DNA of 64,000 bases from CAVQGZ01 sp964356295. Its GTDB lineage: Bacteria; Actinomycetota; Actinomycetes; Jiangellales; Jiangellaceae. Where the stretch lies: NCBI GenBank assembly GCA_964356295.1, contig CAYHHE010000001.1:1-64000 (forward strand), given 5' to 3'. A program made the translations under genes and the position numbers. Of the stretch, positions 1-7,880 are shown piece by piece (positions within the stretch are counted from its first letter, which is position 1; every line of letters begins with the position of its first letter). Below the pieces are notes generated by a model. That model did no database searches, was not told the DNA's origin, and saw only the letters and a list, made by a program, of their open reading frames with translations.

Positions 1-556
1 CTGGGGGCTGACCGAGAAGGCCCGGGCCCCCTTCGGCAGCCTGTCCGGCGGTCAACGCCAACGGCTGCTGGTCGCGTTGGCCCTGGTCAACAACCCGCGC
101 GTGGTGTTCCTCGACGAGATGACCACCGGCCTGGACCCTGCGGCCCGTCGCGCCACCTGGGACCTGATCGAGCGCATCCGCCAGGCCGGCACGACCGTGG
201 TGCTCGTCACCCACTTCATGGACGAGGCCCATAGGCTGTGCGACCGCCTCGCCGTGGTGAACCACGGGCGAGTCGTCGCCGCCGGGACTCCTGGGGACCT
301 CGTCGCGAACCATCAGGACGGCGTCACCGTCCGGTTCACGGCCCGCGGGGCCGACACGGGCTTCCTCGCCGGGGTGCCCGGGGTGCGGGACGTCGAGACC
401 GACGGTGGCCAGGTGCTGGTGCGCGGCGCGCCGACCATCGTCCCCCATGTCGGCAAGGCCCTGGTCGACCACGGGTTGGCCCCGGATGACATGGACGTGG
501 TCCGTCCGACACTCGAGGACGTCTACCTCCGGCTGGTCGACGGCGACGAGGCGTGA
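1..556 (+). CDS. ABC transporter ATP-binding protein, 3' part (5' end outside window)
   Basis: The reading frame is open from base 2, so this is the C-terminal part of an ATPase of an ABC-2 type exporter. Visible are the ABC signature LSGGQRQR, a Walker B region ending in LDEMTTGLDP, and the H-loop in VLVTHFMDEAHRLCDR. A C-terminal extension of about 80 residues (GVTVRFTAR...TLEDVYLRLV) is typical of the DrrA/NodI-like export ATPases. The stop TGA shares one base with the ATG of the permease that follows, so the two are translationally coupled. The substrate cannot be told. Walker A lies upstream of the window. Confidence 0.93.
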   Translation, partial: WGLTEKARAPFGSLSGGQRQRLLVALALVNNPRVVFLDEMTTGLDPAARRATWDLIERIRQAGTTVVLVTHFMDEAHRLCDRLAVVNHGRVVAAGTPGDLVANHQDGVTVRFTARGADTGFLAGVPGVRDVETDGGQVLVRGAPTIVPHVGKALVDHGLAPDDMDVVRPTLEDVYLRLVDGDEA

Positions 557-1323
557 TGCGCGCGCTGGGCAGGCTGACGGCGACCGAGCTCAAGCTGTTC
601 CTGCGAGAGCCCGTGACGGTGCTCTTCACGCTGGCACTGCCGCTGATGGTCCTGTACGTGCTCAACGGGGTCTTCGGCGACCAGTCCCCCGCGGGCGGCG
701 AGGGCGGCGAGGCTGGCCTGGTCGTCTACCGCGGTTTCGACGCCGCGGACTGGTACACCCCCGCGTACGTCGCCCTGGCGGTCGCCGGCTTCGCGTTCAT
801 CGCGCTGCCCGCTCACATGGTGGAGTACCGCGAGACCGGCGTGCTGCGTCGGCTCCAGGCCTCCGGGGTGCCGCGAGGTGTCGTGCTGCTGTCGCAGATG
901 ATCATCTCGCTGGTCGTCGCCACCGTCGGGGCGGCGCTGCTGGTCGGGGCGGCGCTCCTGTTCACCGGGTCCTCACCGCCAGCGGGCACAGCACTGTTCT
1001 TCGGCGCGTACCTGGTTGGAGCGGTCGCGGTGACGAGTCTCGGGCTCATGCTCGGCACGGTCCTTCCCACCGCCCGAGCCGCGCAGTCGGTCGGACTGCT
1101 GGCGTGGTTCATCACCCTGTTCCTGTCCGGTGCGGGTCCGCCGCCGGAGGTGCTCCCCGACGGATTGCGGAGGATCGGCGAGTGGCTGCCGATGACCCCC
1201 GTCGTGCAGGTGCTGCAGGAGCCGTGGCTTACCGGGGAGTGGGCGGGGCGGCAGTCGGTCGTCGTGGTCGCGATCGCGGCGGTGAGCGCAGCGATCGCCT
1301 GGGTCGCCTACCGCTGGGAGTGA
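556..1323 (+). CDS. ABC-2 type transporter permease
   Basis: A 255-residue integral membrane protein starting at the ATG overlapping the ATPase stop; a GTG one codon earlier is also possible. The N-terminus (ATELKLFLREPVTVLFTLALP) and five to six further hydrophobic segments, including the one around GVVLLSQMIISLVVATVG, match the ABC-2 membrane family of DrrB type. It forms the membrane half of the exporter with the preceding ATPase. Such pairs export drugs, polyketides or lipids; nothing here fixes the cargo. Confidence 0.9.
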   Translation: MRALGRLTATELKLFLREPVTVLFTLALPLMVLYVLNGVFGDQSPAGGEGGEAGLVVYRGFDAADWYTPAYVALAVAGFAFIALPAHMVEYRETGVLRRLQASGVPRGVVLLSQMIISLVVATVGAALLVGAALLFTGSSPPAGTALFFGAYLVGAVAVTSLGLMLGTVLPTARAAQSVGLLAWFITLFLSGAGPPPEVLPDGLRRIGEWLPMTPVVQVLQEPWLTGEWAGRQSVVVVAIAAVSAAIAWVAYRWE

Positions 1324-1396
1324 GCCCGACCTCGACCGTGCTCGCCCGCGCGCTAGCCTCGCGGAGGGAGGCGTCGGGAGCGAACGAGGAGGCGCC

Positions 1397-2377
1397 ATGG
1401 GCGTGGTCCGCTGGGGGATCCTGAGTACGGCTGACATCGGGATGCGCAAGGTGACCCCGGCGATCCAGCGGGCATCGAACGCCGAGGTGGTCGCCATCGC
1501 CTCGCGGGACGCCGATCGCGCCCGTTCGGCCGCCGACCGGCTCGGGATCCCGGCCTCCCACGGCTCGTACGAGGAGCTGCTCGCTGACGAGAGCGTCGAC
1601 GCGGTCTACATCCCGCTGCCGAACGACCAGCACGCGGAGTGGACGATGCGCGCCGCTGAGGCCGGCAAGCACATCCTGTGCGAGAAGCCGCTGGCCATGA
1701 CGGCTGCCCAGGCCGAGCAGATGGTCGCCGCCTGCCAGAGTGCGGGTGTGAGGCTGCAGGAGGCGTTCATGTACCGGCACCACCCGTCCTGGGTGGCCGT
1801 GGTCGACCTGGTCCGTCAGGGGCGCGTCGGCGACCTGCGCGCGGTGCAGACGTTCTTCAGCTACTTCAACGACGACCCGACGAACATTCGCAACATGCCC
1901 CAGCACGGCGGCGGTGCCGTGATGGACATCGGCTGCTACCCGATCAGCATCTCCCGGCTGCTCTTCGACGCCGAGCCGACGACTGTCAGCGCAGCGGTCG
2001 CCCGCGACCCTGAGCTGGGCATCGACACGTTGACCTCTGCCGTCCTGGAGTTCCCGGGCGGCGGCCAGGCGACGTTCACCGTCGGTATCCGCTGCGAGCC
2101 CTTCCAGCGGGTGCACGTCGTCGGTTCCCGGGGACGGATCGAGGTCGAGATCCCGGTCAACATCCCACCGCAGACGGAGACTCGCCTGTTCCTGACTGCT
2201 GGGGGCGATCCGCCGGTGGCCCCGTCCACCCGGATACTGACGTTCCCCCCAGCCAACCAGTACACGATCCAGGCCGAGCTGTTCGGACAGGCGATCCTCG
2301 AAGATGCCCCGGTGCCCGTTGCGCCGAGCGACGCTGTCGCCAACATGCGCGTGATCGAGGCCGTCCTGGCCTGCTGA
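1397..2377 (+). CDS. Gfo/Idh/MocA-family NAD(P)-dependent sugar dehydrogenase
   Basis: A 326-residue oxidoreductase. The N-terminal Rossmann fold begins GILSTADIG; the family motif CEKPLAM is near residue 95, followed by the C-terminal alpha/beta domain with HGGGAVMDIGCYPIS. The GILSTADI start and general pattern resemble NADP-dependent D-xylose 1-dehydrogenase/dihydrodiol dehydrogenase-like members more than inositol dehydrogenases. It faces the convergent xylFHG operon 19 bp away, so a role in pentose oxidation is plausible but inferred. The start ATG follows GAGGAGGCGCC. Confidence 0.88.
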   Translation: MGVVRWGILSTADIGMRKVTPAIQRASNAEVVAIASRDADRARSAADRLGIPASHGSYEELLADESVDAVYIPLPNDQHAEWTMRAAEAGKHILCEKPLAMTAAQAEQMVAACQSAGVRLQEAFMYRHHPSWVAVVDLVRQGRVGDLRAVQTFFSYFNDDPTNIRNMPQHGGGAVMDIGCYPISISRLLFDAEPTTVSAAVARDPELGIDTLTSAVLEFPGGGQATFTVGIRCEPFQRVHVVGSRGRIEVEIPVNIPPQTETRLFLTAGGDPPVAPSTRILTFPPANQYTIQAELFGQAILEDAPVPVAPSDAVANMRVIEAVLAC

Positions 2378-2396
2378 GCGAGCCGGGCCAGCCCCC

Positions 2397-3206
2397 TCAG
2401 TGCAGATGCTCGATGTCCTCGGCGGTCACCTCTCCGGGGCGCTTGCCGGCGATGATCATGGCGAGCACCTCGTCCATGGTGACGTCCTTCTTGTACACGG
2501 TGCCGACCAGCTTGCCTTGCAGCATCACGCTGATCCGGTCGGCCAGGTCGAACACGTCGTGGATGTCGTGGCTGATGAGGAAGATGCCCAGCCCCTCCTC
2601 GCGCAGCTGACGGATGAGCTGGCGCACCTCATCGGTCTCGGCTGGTCCGAGGGCAGCGGTCGGCTCGTCCATGATCAGGATCATCGCGTTGAAGTGCACC
2701 GCACGTGCTATCGCGACCGACTGCCGCTGACCTCCCGACAGTGAGATGACCGGAGAGGTGAAGTTGAGGAAGCGAGGGTTCAGCCGGCCCATGAGCCTGC
2801 GGGTGGCGTCCTCCATCGCGGTGTCGTCCAGCGTGCCCACCCGGCTCCTGAGCTCCCGGCCGAGGAAGACGTTTGCCGGCGCATCCAGGTTGTCGGCGAG
2901 CGCGAGGGTTTGGTAGATCGTCTCCACCCCTAGCTCGCGGGCGTCGCGGGGGTTGTTGATGGTCACTGGGCTGCCGTTGATGAGGATCTGACCCGAGTCG
3001 GCCTTGTGCGCTCCGGACAGAGTCTTGATCAGGGTGGTCTTCCCGGCACCGTTGCCACCCACCAGCGCGACCACCTCGCCGGGAAAGAGGTCGACGCTGA
3101 CGCCGTCCACAGCGTGCACGCCGCCGAAGGACACCCGGATGTCCTTCATCTCGACCAGCGGTGTGCGGGTCGCCGTTGCCGGTTCCATGGCCGTGCTCGC
3201 GGTCAT
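2397..3206 (-). CDS. xylG: sugar (xylose-type) ABC transporter ATP-binding protein
   Basis: A 269-residue ATPase with Walker A GGNGAGKTT, signature SLSGGQRQS, Walker B MILIMDEPTAAL and H-loop ISHDIHD. It is of the CUT2 (ribose/xylose) class but carries one nucleotide-binding domain, not the two fused domains (about 500 residues) of enteric XylG, so it presumably dimerises. Its ATG overlaps the permease stop by 4 bp (ATGA), and it is the last gene of the xylF-xylH-xylG operon. The assignment to xylose rests mainly on the XylF-like binding protein and the nearby xylAB. Confidence 0.88.
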   Translation of the reverse strand: MTASTAMEPATATRTPLVEMKDIRVSFGGVHAVDGVSVDLFPGEVVALVGGNGAGKTTLIKTLSGAHKADSGQILINGSPVTINNPRDARELGVETIYQTLALADNLDAPANVFLGRELRSRVGTLDDTAMEDATRRLMGRLNPRFLNFTSPVISLSGGQRQSVAIARAVHFNAMILIMDEPTAALGPAETDEVRQLIRQLREEGLGIFLISHDIHDVFDLADRISVMLQGKLVGTVYKKDVTMDEVLAMIIAGKRPGEVTAEDIEHLH

Positions 3207-4525
3207 GTCACCCTCCTTCGGTAGATCGAGTCCAAGGCCACGGCTGCCACCAGGACCACGCCGACAACGATGTCCTGGAGGGGGGCGTCGACTCGCAGCA
3301 GGACCATGCCGGACTGCAGGGACTGGGCGACCAGCGCGCCGAGCAGAGCACCGGAGATGGTCCCGATTCCTCCCGCGAGCGACGTGCCCCCGATGACGGC
3401 TGCGGCGATCACGTACAGCTCAGACAGCTGACCGATGCCGCTGGTGGCCGCGTTCAGGCGAGCGGTCGTCACTGCGGCGGCCAGTGCCACCAGGATGCCC
3501 ATGAGCATGAAGGTCTTGATCAACGTCGCTCGGGTCTTGATACCGCCGAGCTCGGCAGCCTCGGGGTTGCCGCCGATAGCGAAGACGTACCGGCCGAAGC
3601 GCGTCCGGTTCGCGATGAACGTCATGACCAGCCCCACGATGATCATGATGAGCACGGGGTTGGCCAGGCCCAGCGGGATCTCAACCCCGCCTTCCGGCCA
3701 CTCCAGGCCCTGCTCCTCGTAGCGCCTACGGGCCACGTTCTCCGGCACCGGGTAGCTGTTGATCACCCAGGCAGAACCCAGGATGGCGGCACACCCGACC
3801 ACTCCCAGGGTGACGTCGGCCCACAGGGGCCGCAGCGCGAACGCGTACTTTCGGCGCCGGCGCCGTCCGTTGACCAGCAGCACCAGCAGCCCGAGACACG
3901 CGATCCCAGCCAGTGCCCAGGTGGCCGGCCCTCCGATCGTCCCGCTCGAGCCGCCCCCGAGGGCCTGGAAGTTCTGGTCCATGGGCGCGATGGTTCGACC
4001 GGAGGCCGTCCACCACGCCACGCCCCGCCAGACCAAGAGTCCGCCGAGGGTGACGATGAAGGCCGGCACACCGACATAGGCCACGATGAAGCCCTGGAAC
4101 GCCCCGATGAGGGCTCCCATCACGATGCCGGCGGCCAGCGTGATGAGCCACGTCGCAGGATGTTCGCGCCCCAGCCACTGCGGGATCCACTCCACCTGCA
4201 GGATGGCCATCCCCATCCCCACCAGGGCAAGCATCGAACCGACCGACAGGTCGATGTTGCGGGTCACGATGACCATCACCATGCCCGCAGCCATGATCCC
4301 GATGGGCGCGGTCTGAACGGAGAGGTTCCACAGGTTCCGCGGGGTCAGGAACGTCCCACCGGACAGGACGTGGAACAGGACCCAGATCGCCGCCAGCGCG
4401 ACGATCATCCCCAGCAGCCGCGGGTCGAGCTCCAGCGCCCGGATCGTCGAGGCGACGCTGCGGCGTTGCTCGGGCTCTTGGGTATCAGCCTGTGCCGGGG
4501 GGGCGGAGGAGAGGTCAGCGGCCAT
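3203..4525 (-). CDS. xylH: sugar (xylose-type) ABC transporter permease
   Basis: A 440-residue multi-pass membrane protein of the CUT2 permease family, with motifs TRNIDLSVGSMLALVGM, a central loop containing AIGGNPEAAELGGI, and GGTSLAGGIGTISGALLGAL near the C-terminus. The length of about 440 residues fits XylH-type permeases, longer than the 320-residue RbsC class. I start it at the ATG preceded by GGAGGTATCTTG; a TTG one codon upstream is less likely. It lies between xylF and xylG, separated from xylF by a strong hairpin. Confidence 0.9.
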   Translation of the reverse strand: MAADLSSAPPAQADTQEPEQRRSVASTIRALELDPRLLGMIVALAAIWVLFHVLSGGTFLTPRNLWNLSVQTAPIGIMAAGMVMVIVTRNIDLSVGSMLALVGMGMAILQVEWIPQWLGREHPATWLITLAAGIVMGALIGAFQGFIVAYVGVPAFIVTLGGLLVWRGVAWWTASGRTIAPMDQNFQALGGGSSGTIGGPATWALAGIACLGLLVLLVNGRRRRRKYAFALRPLWADVTLGVVGCAAILGSAWVINSYPVPENVARRRYEEQGLEWPEGGVEIPLGLANPVLIMIIVGLVMTFIANRTRFGRYVFAIGGNPEAAELGGIKTRATLIKTFMLMGILVALAAAVTTARLNAATSGIGQLSELYVIAAAVIGGTSLAGGIGTISGALLGALVAQSLQSGMVLLRVDAPLQDIVVGVVLVAAVALDSIYRRRVT

Positions 4526-4540
4526 CAAGATACCTCCATG

Positions 4541-4589
4541 AGTCGAGCGGCGCGGTGCTCGGGGTTACCGGTCACCGCGCCGCTCGACT
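4541..4589 (-). promoter_or_regulatory. intercistronic 17-bp perfect hairpin between xylF and xylH
   Basis: AGTCGAGCGGCGCGGTG (4541-4557) and CACCGCGCCGCTCGACT (4573-4589) are exact reverse complements around a 15-nt loop. It lies after the xylF stop and 12 nt before the xylH Shine-Dalgarno, with no T-run behind it. Such elements usually stabilise the upstream mRNA or attenuate read-through, giving more binding protein than membrane components; that role is inferred. Confidence 0.75.
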
Positions 4590-4613
4590 GTGTCATGAAC
4601 CAACGTTACGACG

Positions 4614-5798
4614 TCAGCCGCACACGTCCACCGTTCCGGGCTCGACGTCCTTGCAGACCTCTTCCTGGGTCACCGCACCAGCGTCGATCGGCTCGTTCAG
4701 GTTCTCCTGGGTCACCGGAGTCGGCGCCAGGATGATCGACCAGACGTCGACCCCACCTGGGGTGGTGAAGGGCGTGGCGTCGGGGCTCTCCGGAGCCGAG
4801 GAGCCGAGGTCGCTGGTCACCGAGACCTCCTCCAGGGCAGCGCCGTTAGCCAGTGCGACGGCGATCTCCGCGGCAGCCTCGCCCAACTCGAAGGCGTTCT
4901 TCCAGACGTCCACCGTCTGCTCCCCGAGGGCGACCTTGTTCAGGTTGGCTGCGTCGCCGTCCTGCCCGGAGACCGGGACCTCTCCGGCCAGGCCCTGGGC
5001 CGCCAGCGCAGCAATGACGCCGAGCGCCATGCCGTCGTTGGAGGAGATGACCGCGTCGACCTCGTTATTGTTCTGGGTGAGGAACTGCTCCATGTTCGTC
5101 TGGGCGACCTCGGTCTCCCAGTTGTCCGTGAAGGACTCACCGACGTTCTTGATCGGGCACTCGGTGTCCGGGTTGTCGTTGGTCAGCGGTCCGGTGCAGC
5201 CGGACAGCTCGAGGAGCTTCTCCTCCTGGCCCTCGCGGAGGAACGTCGCGTTGGCGTCGGCCTCGTTGCCCTTGATGAAGACGTAGTTCCCCTCGGGAAC
5301 CTCGTTGTAGATGTACTCGGCCTGCAACCGGCCGACCTCGACGTTGTCGAAGGTCAGGTAGAAGGCGTTCTCGTCCTCGATGAGCCGGTCGTAGGCGATG
5401 ACCGGGATGCCCTGGTCGATCGCGCTCTGTACAGCGGGCTTGATGGCGGTGCCGTCCTGGGCCAGGATGATCAGTGCGTCCGCGCCGTCGGTGATGAGCT
5501 GCTCGACGTCGGAGAGCTGCTGCTCGGCAGACGACCCGGCGTCGGTGGAGACGTACTCCGCGCCCAGCTCCGCAAGCTTGTCCTCGATCGCCGGCTCGTC
5601 GAACTTGGCCCAGCGCGGCTCGTTGAAGTTGTTCCACGACACGCCGATGGTCAGTCCCTCGCCACCGGCACCGCCGGCGGCTCCGGTCTCCTCGGCTGCC
5701 GGCGAGGCCGCCTCCTCCTCGCCGCCGTCGTCCCCACCGCAGGCGGCCAGGACGAGGGCGACGGCTGGCAGCATCACCAAGTATCGAAGCTTCGACAC
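4614..5798 (-). CDS. xylF: xylose-type ABC transporter substrate-binding lipoprotein
   Basis: A 394-residue periplasmic-binding-type lipoprotein that captures the sugar outside the cell. The signal peptide ends in the lipobox VLAAC followed by GGDDGGEEE; the binding domain has XylF-like segments (NEPRWAKFDEP, AYDRLIEDENAFYLTFDN, VGRLQAEYIYN, SSNDGMALG). The frame is open for 16 codons upstream, but the GTG at 5798 is preceded by AGGGAGGAAGCGACT at good spacing and puts the hydrophobic signal right after KLRY, so I take that start. First gene of xylFHG; a perfect palindrome lies 25 bp upstream. Confidence 0.92.
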   Translation of the reverse strand: MSKLRYLVMLPAVALVLAACGGDDGGEEEAASPAAEETGAAGGAGGEGLTIGVSWNNFNEPRWAKFDEPAIEDKLAELGAEYVSTDAGSSAEQQLSDVEQLITDGADALIILAQDGTAIKPAVQSAIDQGIPVIAYDRLIEDENAFYLTFDNVEVGRLQAEYIYNEVPEGNYVFIKGNEADANATFLREGQEEKLLELSGCTGPLTNDNPDTECPIKNVGESFTDNWETEVAQTNMEQFLTQNNNEVDAVISSNDGMALGVIAALAAQGLAGEVPVSGQDGDAANLNKVALGEQTVDVWKNAFELGEAAAEIAVALANGAALEEVSVTSDLGSSAPESPDATPFTTPGGVDVWSIILAPTPVTQENLNEPIDAGAVTQEEVCKDVEPGTVDVCG

Positions 5799-5823
5799 AG
5801 TCGCTTCCTCCCTCATGACGAAA

Positions 5824-5844
5824 GGTCGATCACCGTGATCGACC
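5824..5844. promoter_or_regulatory. 21-bp perfect palindrome, candidate operator of xylFHG
   Basis: Arms GGTCGATCAC and GTGATCGACC are exact reverse complements around one central base. It lies between the predicted xylF -10 box and the xylF Shine-Dalgarno, covering about +1 to +21, where a repressor would block transcription. No repressor gene is in the window; a ROK- or LacI-type xylose regulator is a guess. Confidence 0.7.
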
Positions 5845-5851
5845 ATGGCTC

Positions 5852-5857
5852 ACCCTA
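5852..5857 (-). promoter_or_regulatory. candidate -10 box for xylFHG
   Basis: Read on the minus strand the hexamer is TAGGGT, an actinobacterial TANNNT box. A start about 7 nt downstream falls at the edge of the 21-bp palindrome. The -35 is weak (a TGGACG about 19 nt upstream). The rest of the 216-bp divergent region (5799-6014) should also hold the haloperoxidase-gene promoter, which I cannot place. Confidence 0.45.
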
Positions 5858-6014
5858 GGGGTCGGGATGGCACGCACGTCCAGTGCCGATGACGCAGATT
5901 CGGTAACACTCTGGCAACAATCCACGTCGTCTAGGGGCGGGTCTAGCACCGAGAGGGTTGGTCGCGATTCACTGCAATGCTGGGCGCGGCGGTCGAGGCC
6001 AGTGAGGGGGGACG

Positions 6015-7880
6015 GTGTCGGGAAGGGGTGCTCACGCGGCCATCGCGCTGGCGGGCGCGGTGGCCGGCTTCGCGGTCGCCATGGGGGGTCTCGCGGTTGT
6101 CCAGAGCGTGTCGAGCGGGCCGGGCTGCGTCCCAACGCAGTCCGAGTGGTCAGTCGCGCGCGCATGGAACGAGGCAGCCCTGGATGCTGTGCGGCGTGAC
6201 GTCCCGGCCCCCACGGTGCACGCGCGCAACCTGTTCCATACCTCGGTGGCGATGTGGGATGCGTGGGCGGCTTACGACCGGGACGCCCACGGCTACCTGG
6301 TCGAGGAGAAGCACGACGCAGCCGATGTCGACACGGAACGGCAGGAGGCGGTCAGCTACGCGGCCTACCGGGTGCTCGAGGCGCGATACCTGAGCGCGGC
6401 CGGCGCCTCGGATTCCATCCCCGCCTTCGACACGCTCATGGCATCGATGTGCTACCCGGTCGAGGTCACCACGACCGAGGGCGACACCCCGGCTGCGTTG
6501 GGCAACCGCATCGCCGCGGCCGTCCTCGCCGCCGGCTCCGACGACGGCGCCAACGAGGCGGACGGCTACCTCGACCCGGACTACGCGCCGGTCAACCCTC
6601 CGCTGGTGGTGGCCGAGCCCGGGACGACGATGACCGACCCCAACCGGTGGCAGCCGCTGCAGATCGAGCAGATGATCACGCAGAACGGCATCCCGGCGGA
6701 CAACAACGTCCAGGGGTTCATCGGGTCGCACTGGGGCCACGTGTCCGGCTTCGCCCTGCCCGAGGGGGGCCAGGACGGTCTGCCGATGGACCCCGGCCCA
6801 CCGCCGAGGCTCGGCGACCCGGTCACCGACGCAGCGTTCAAACGCGACGCCGTCGAGGTCATTCGCTACAGCGCGCTGCTCGACCCGACCGACGGGGTGA
6901 TCGTCGACGCCTCTCCAGCCACCCTCGGGGCCAACCCGGTCGGGACGTACGACGGCACCGGCCGCCCGGCCAACCCGGTGACAGGCGAGCCGTACGAGCC
7001 CAACCCCGTCCGCCGGGCCGACCTGGCACGGGCGATGGCCGAGTTCTGGGCGGACGGGCCCCACTCCGAGACCCCCCCGGGCCACTGGAACGTGCTGGCC
7101 AACGAAGTCTCCGACCGTCTCGACCCGCACCTGCGCATCGGGGGGGACGGGCCGGTCGTGGACCGGCTGCACTGGGACGTCGCGCTCTACCTGGCTCTCA
7201 ACGGTGCCACGCACGACGCGGCCGTCGCCGCGTGGGGGGTCAAGGGTCGATACGACCATGTGCGACCCATCTCGATGATCCGCTACATGGGAGGTCTCGG
7301 TCAGTCCAGCGACCCGGGCGCTGCGGGCTACCACCCGAGCGGGCTGCCGCTGGAGCCTGGCCTGGTCGAGGTGATCACGCCGGAGTCCAGCGCTCCCGGG
7401 CAGCGGCACGAGACCCTCGCCGGGTACGTGGGGCAGGTTGCCGTGAGGGCCTGGACCGGGCGTCCAGACGACCCGGAGACGGGCGTCGGTGGGGTCGACT
7501 GGATCAGGGCCGTGGACTGGACGCCGTACCAGATGCCCAGCTTCGTGACTCCCTCTTTCGCCGGGTACGTCTCGGGCCACTCCACGTTCAGCAGGGCGGC
7601 TGCCGAGGTGCTGGCGGCCATCACCGGGGACGAGTACTTCCCAGGCGGGCTGGGGGAGTGGACGGTCGAGGCGGGGTCGCTGAAGTTCGAGGCGGGGCCG
7701 ACCCAGGATGTCGTGCTGCAGGGGGCGACCTATGCCGACGCCGCCGACCAGGCCGGGGTGTCGCGGCTGTACGGCGGCATCCACGTGCGCCCGGACGATC
7801 TCAACGGCCGGGTCATCGGCCAGGCGTGCGGGCGCGCGGCCTGGAAGAAGGCACAGGAGTACTACGGGGCCGACGCGTGA
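6015..7880 (+). CDS. vanadium-dependent haloperoxidase / PAP2-type enzyme (DUF6851-like)
   Basis: A 621-residue secreted or membrane-anchored protein with an N-terminal hydrophobic segment (residues about 8-33). It shows the complete vanadate/phosphate site of haloperoxidases and acid phosphatases: K410-x6-RP (KGRYDHVRP), SGH at 520-522, and SR-x5-H-x3-D at 583-594 (SRLYGGIHVRPD). Family enzymes oxidise halides with peroxide, or act as phosphatases; sequence alone does not tell which. GTG start. Its stop overlaps the GTG of the CRTAC1-type gene by 4 bp (GTGA), so the two products are probably made together and may interact outside the membrane. Confidence 0.87.
   Translation: MSGRGAHAAIALAGAVAGFAVAMGGLAVVQSVSSGPGCVPTQSEWSVARAWNEAALDAVRRDVPAPTVHARNLFHTSVAMWDAWAAYDRDAHGYLVEEKHDAADVDTERQEAVSYAAYRVLEARYLSAAGASDSIPAFDTLMASMCYPVEVTTTEGDTPAALGNRIAAAVLAAGSDDGANEADGYLDPDYAPVNPPLVVAEPGTTMTDPNRWQPLQIEQMITQNGIPADNNVQGFIGSHWGHVSGFALPEGGQDGLPMDPGPPPRLGDPVTDAAFKRDAVEVIRYSALLDPTDGVIVDASPATLGANPVGTYDGTGRPANPVTGEPYEPNPVRRADLARAMAEFWADGPHSETPPGHWNVLANEVSDRLDPHLRIGGDGPVVDRLHWDVALYLALNGATHDAAVAAWGVKGRYDHVRPISMIRYMGGLGQSSDPGAAGYHPSGLPLEPGLVEVITPESSAPGQRHETLAGYVGQVAVRAWTGRPDDPETGVGGVDWIRAVDWTPYQMPSFVTPSFAGYVSGHSTFSRAAAEVLAAITGDEYFPGGLGEWTVEAGSLKFEAGPTQDVVLQGATYADAADQAGVSRLYGGIHVRPDDLNGRVIGQACGRAAWKKAQEYYGADA

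Noticed and set aside
5799..5846. Longer XylF starting at ATG 5846 or 5816
   Set aside because: The upstream ATG overlaps the palindrome; a Shine-Dalgarno and the signal peptide support GTG 5798.
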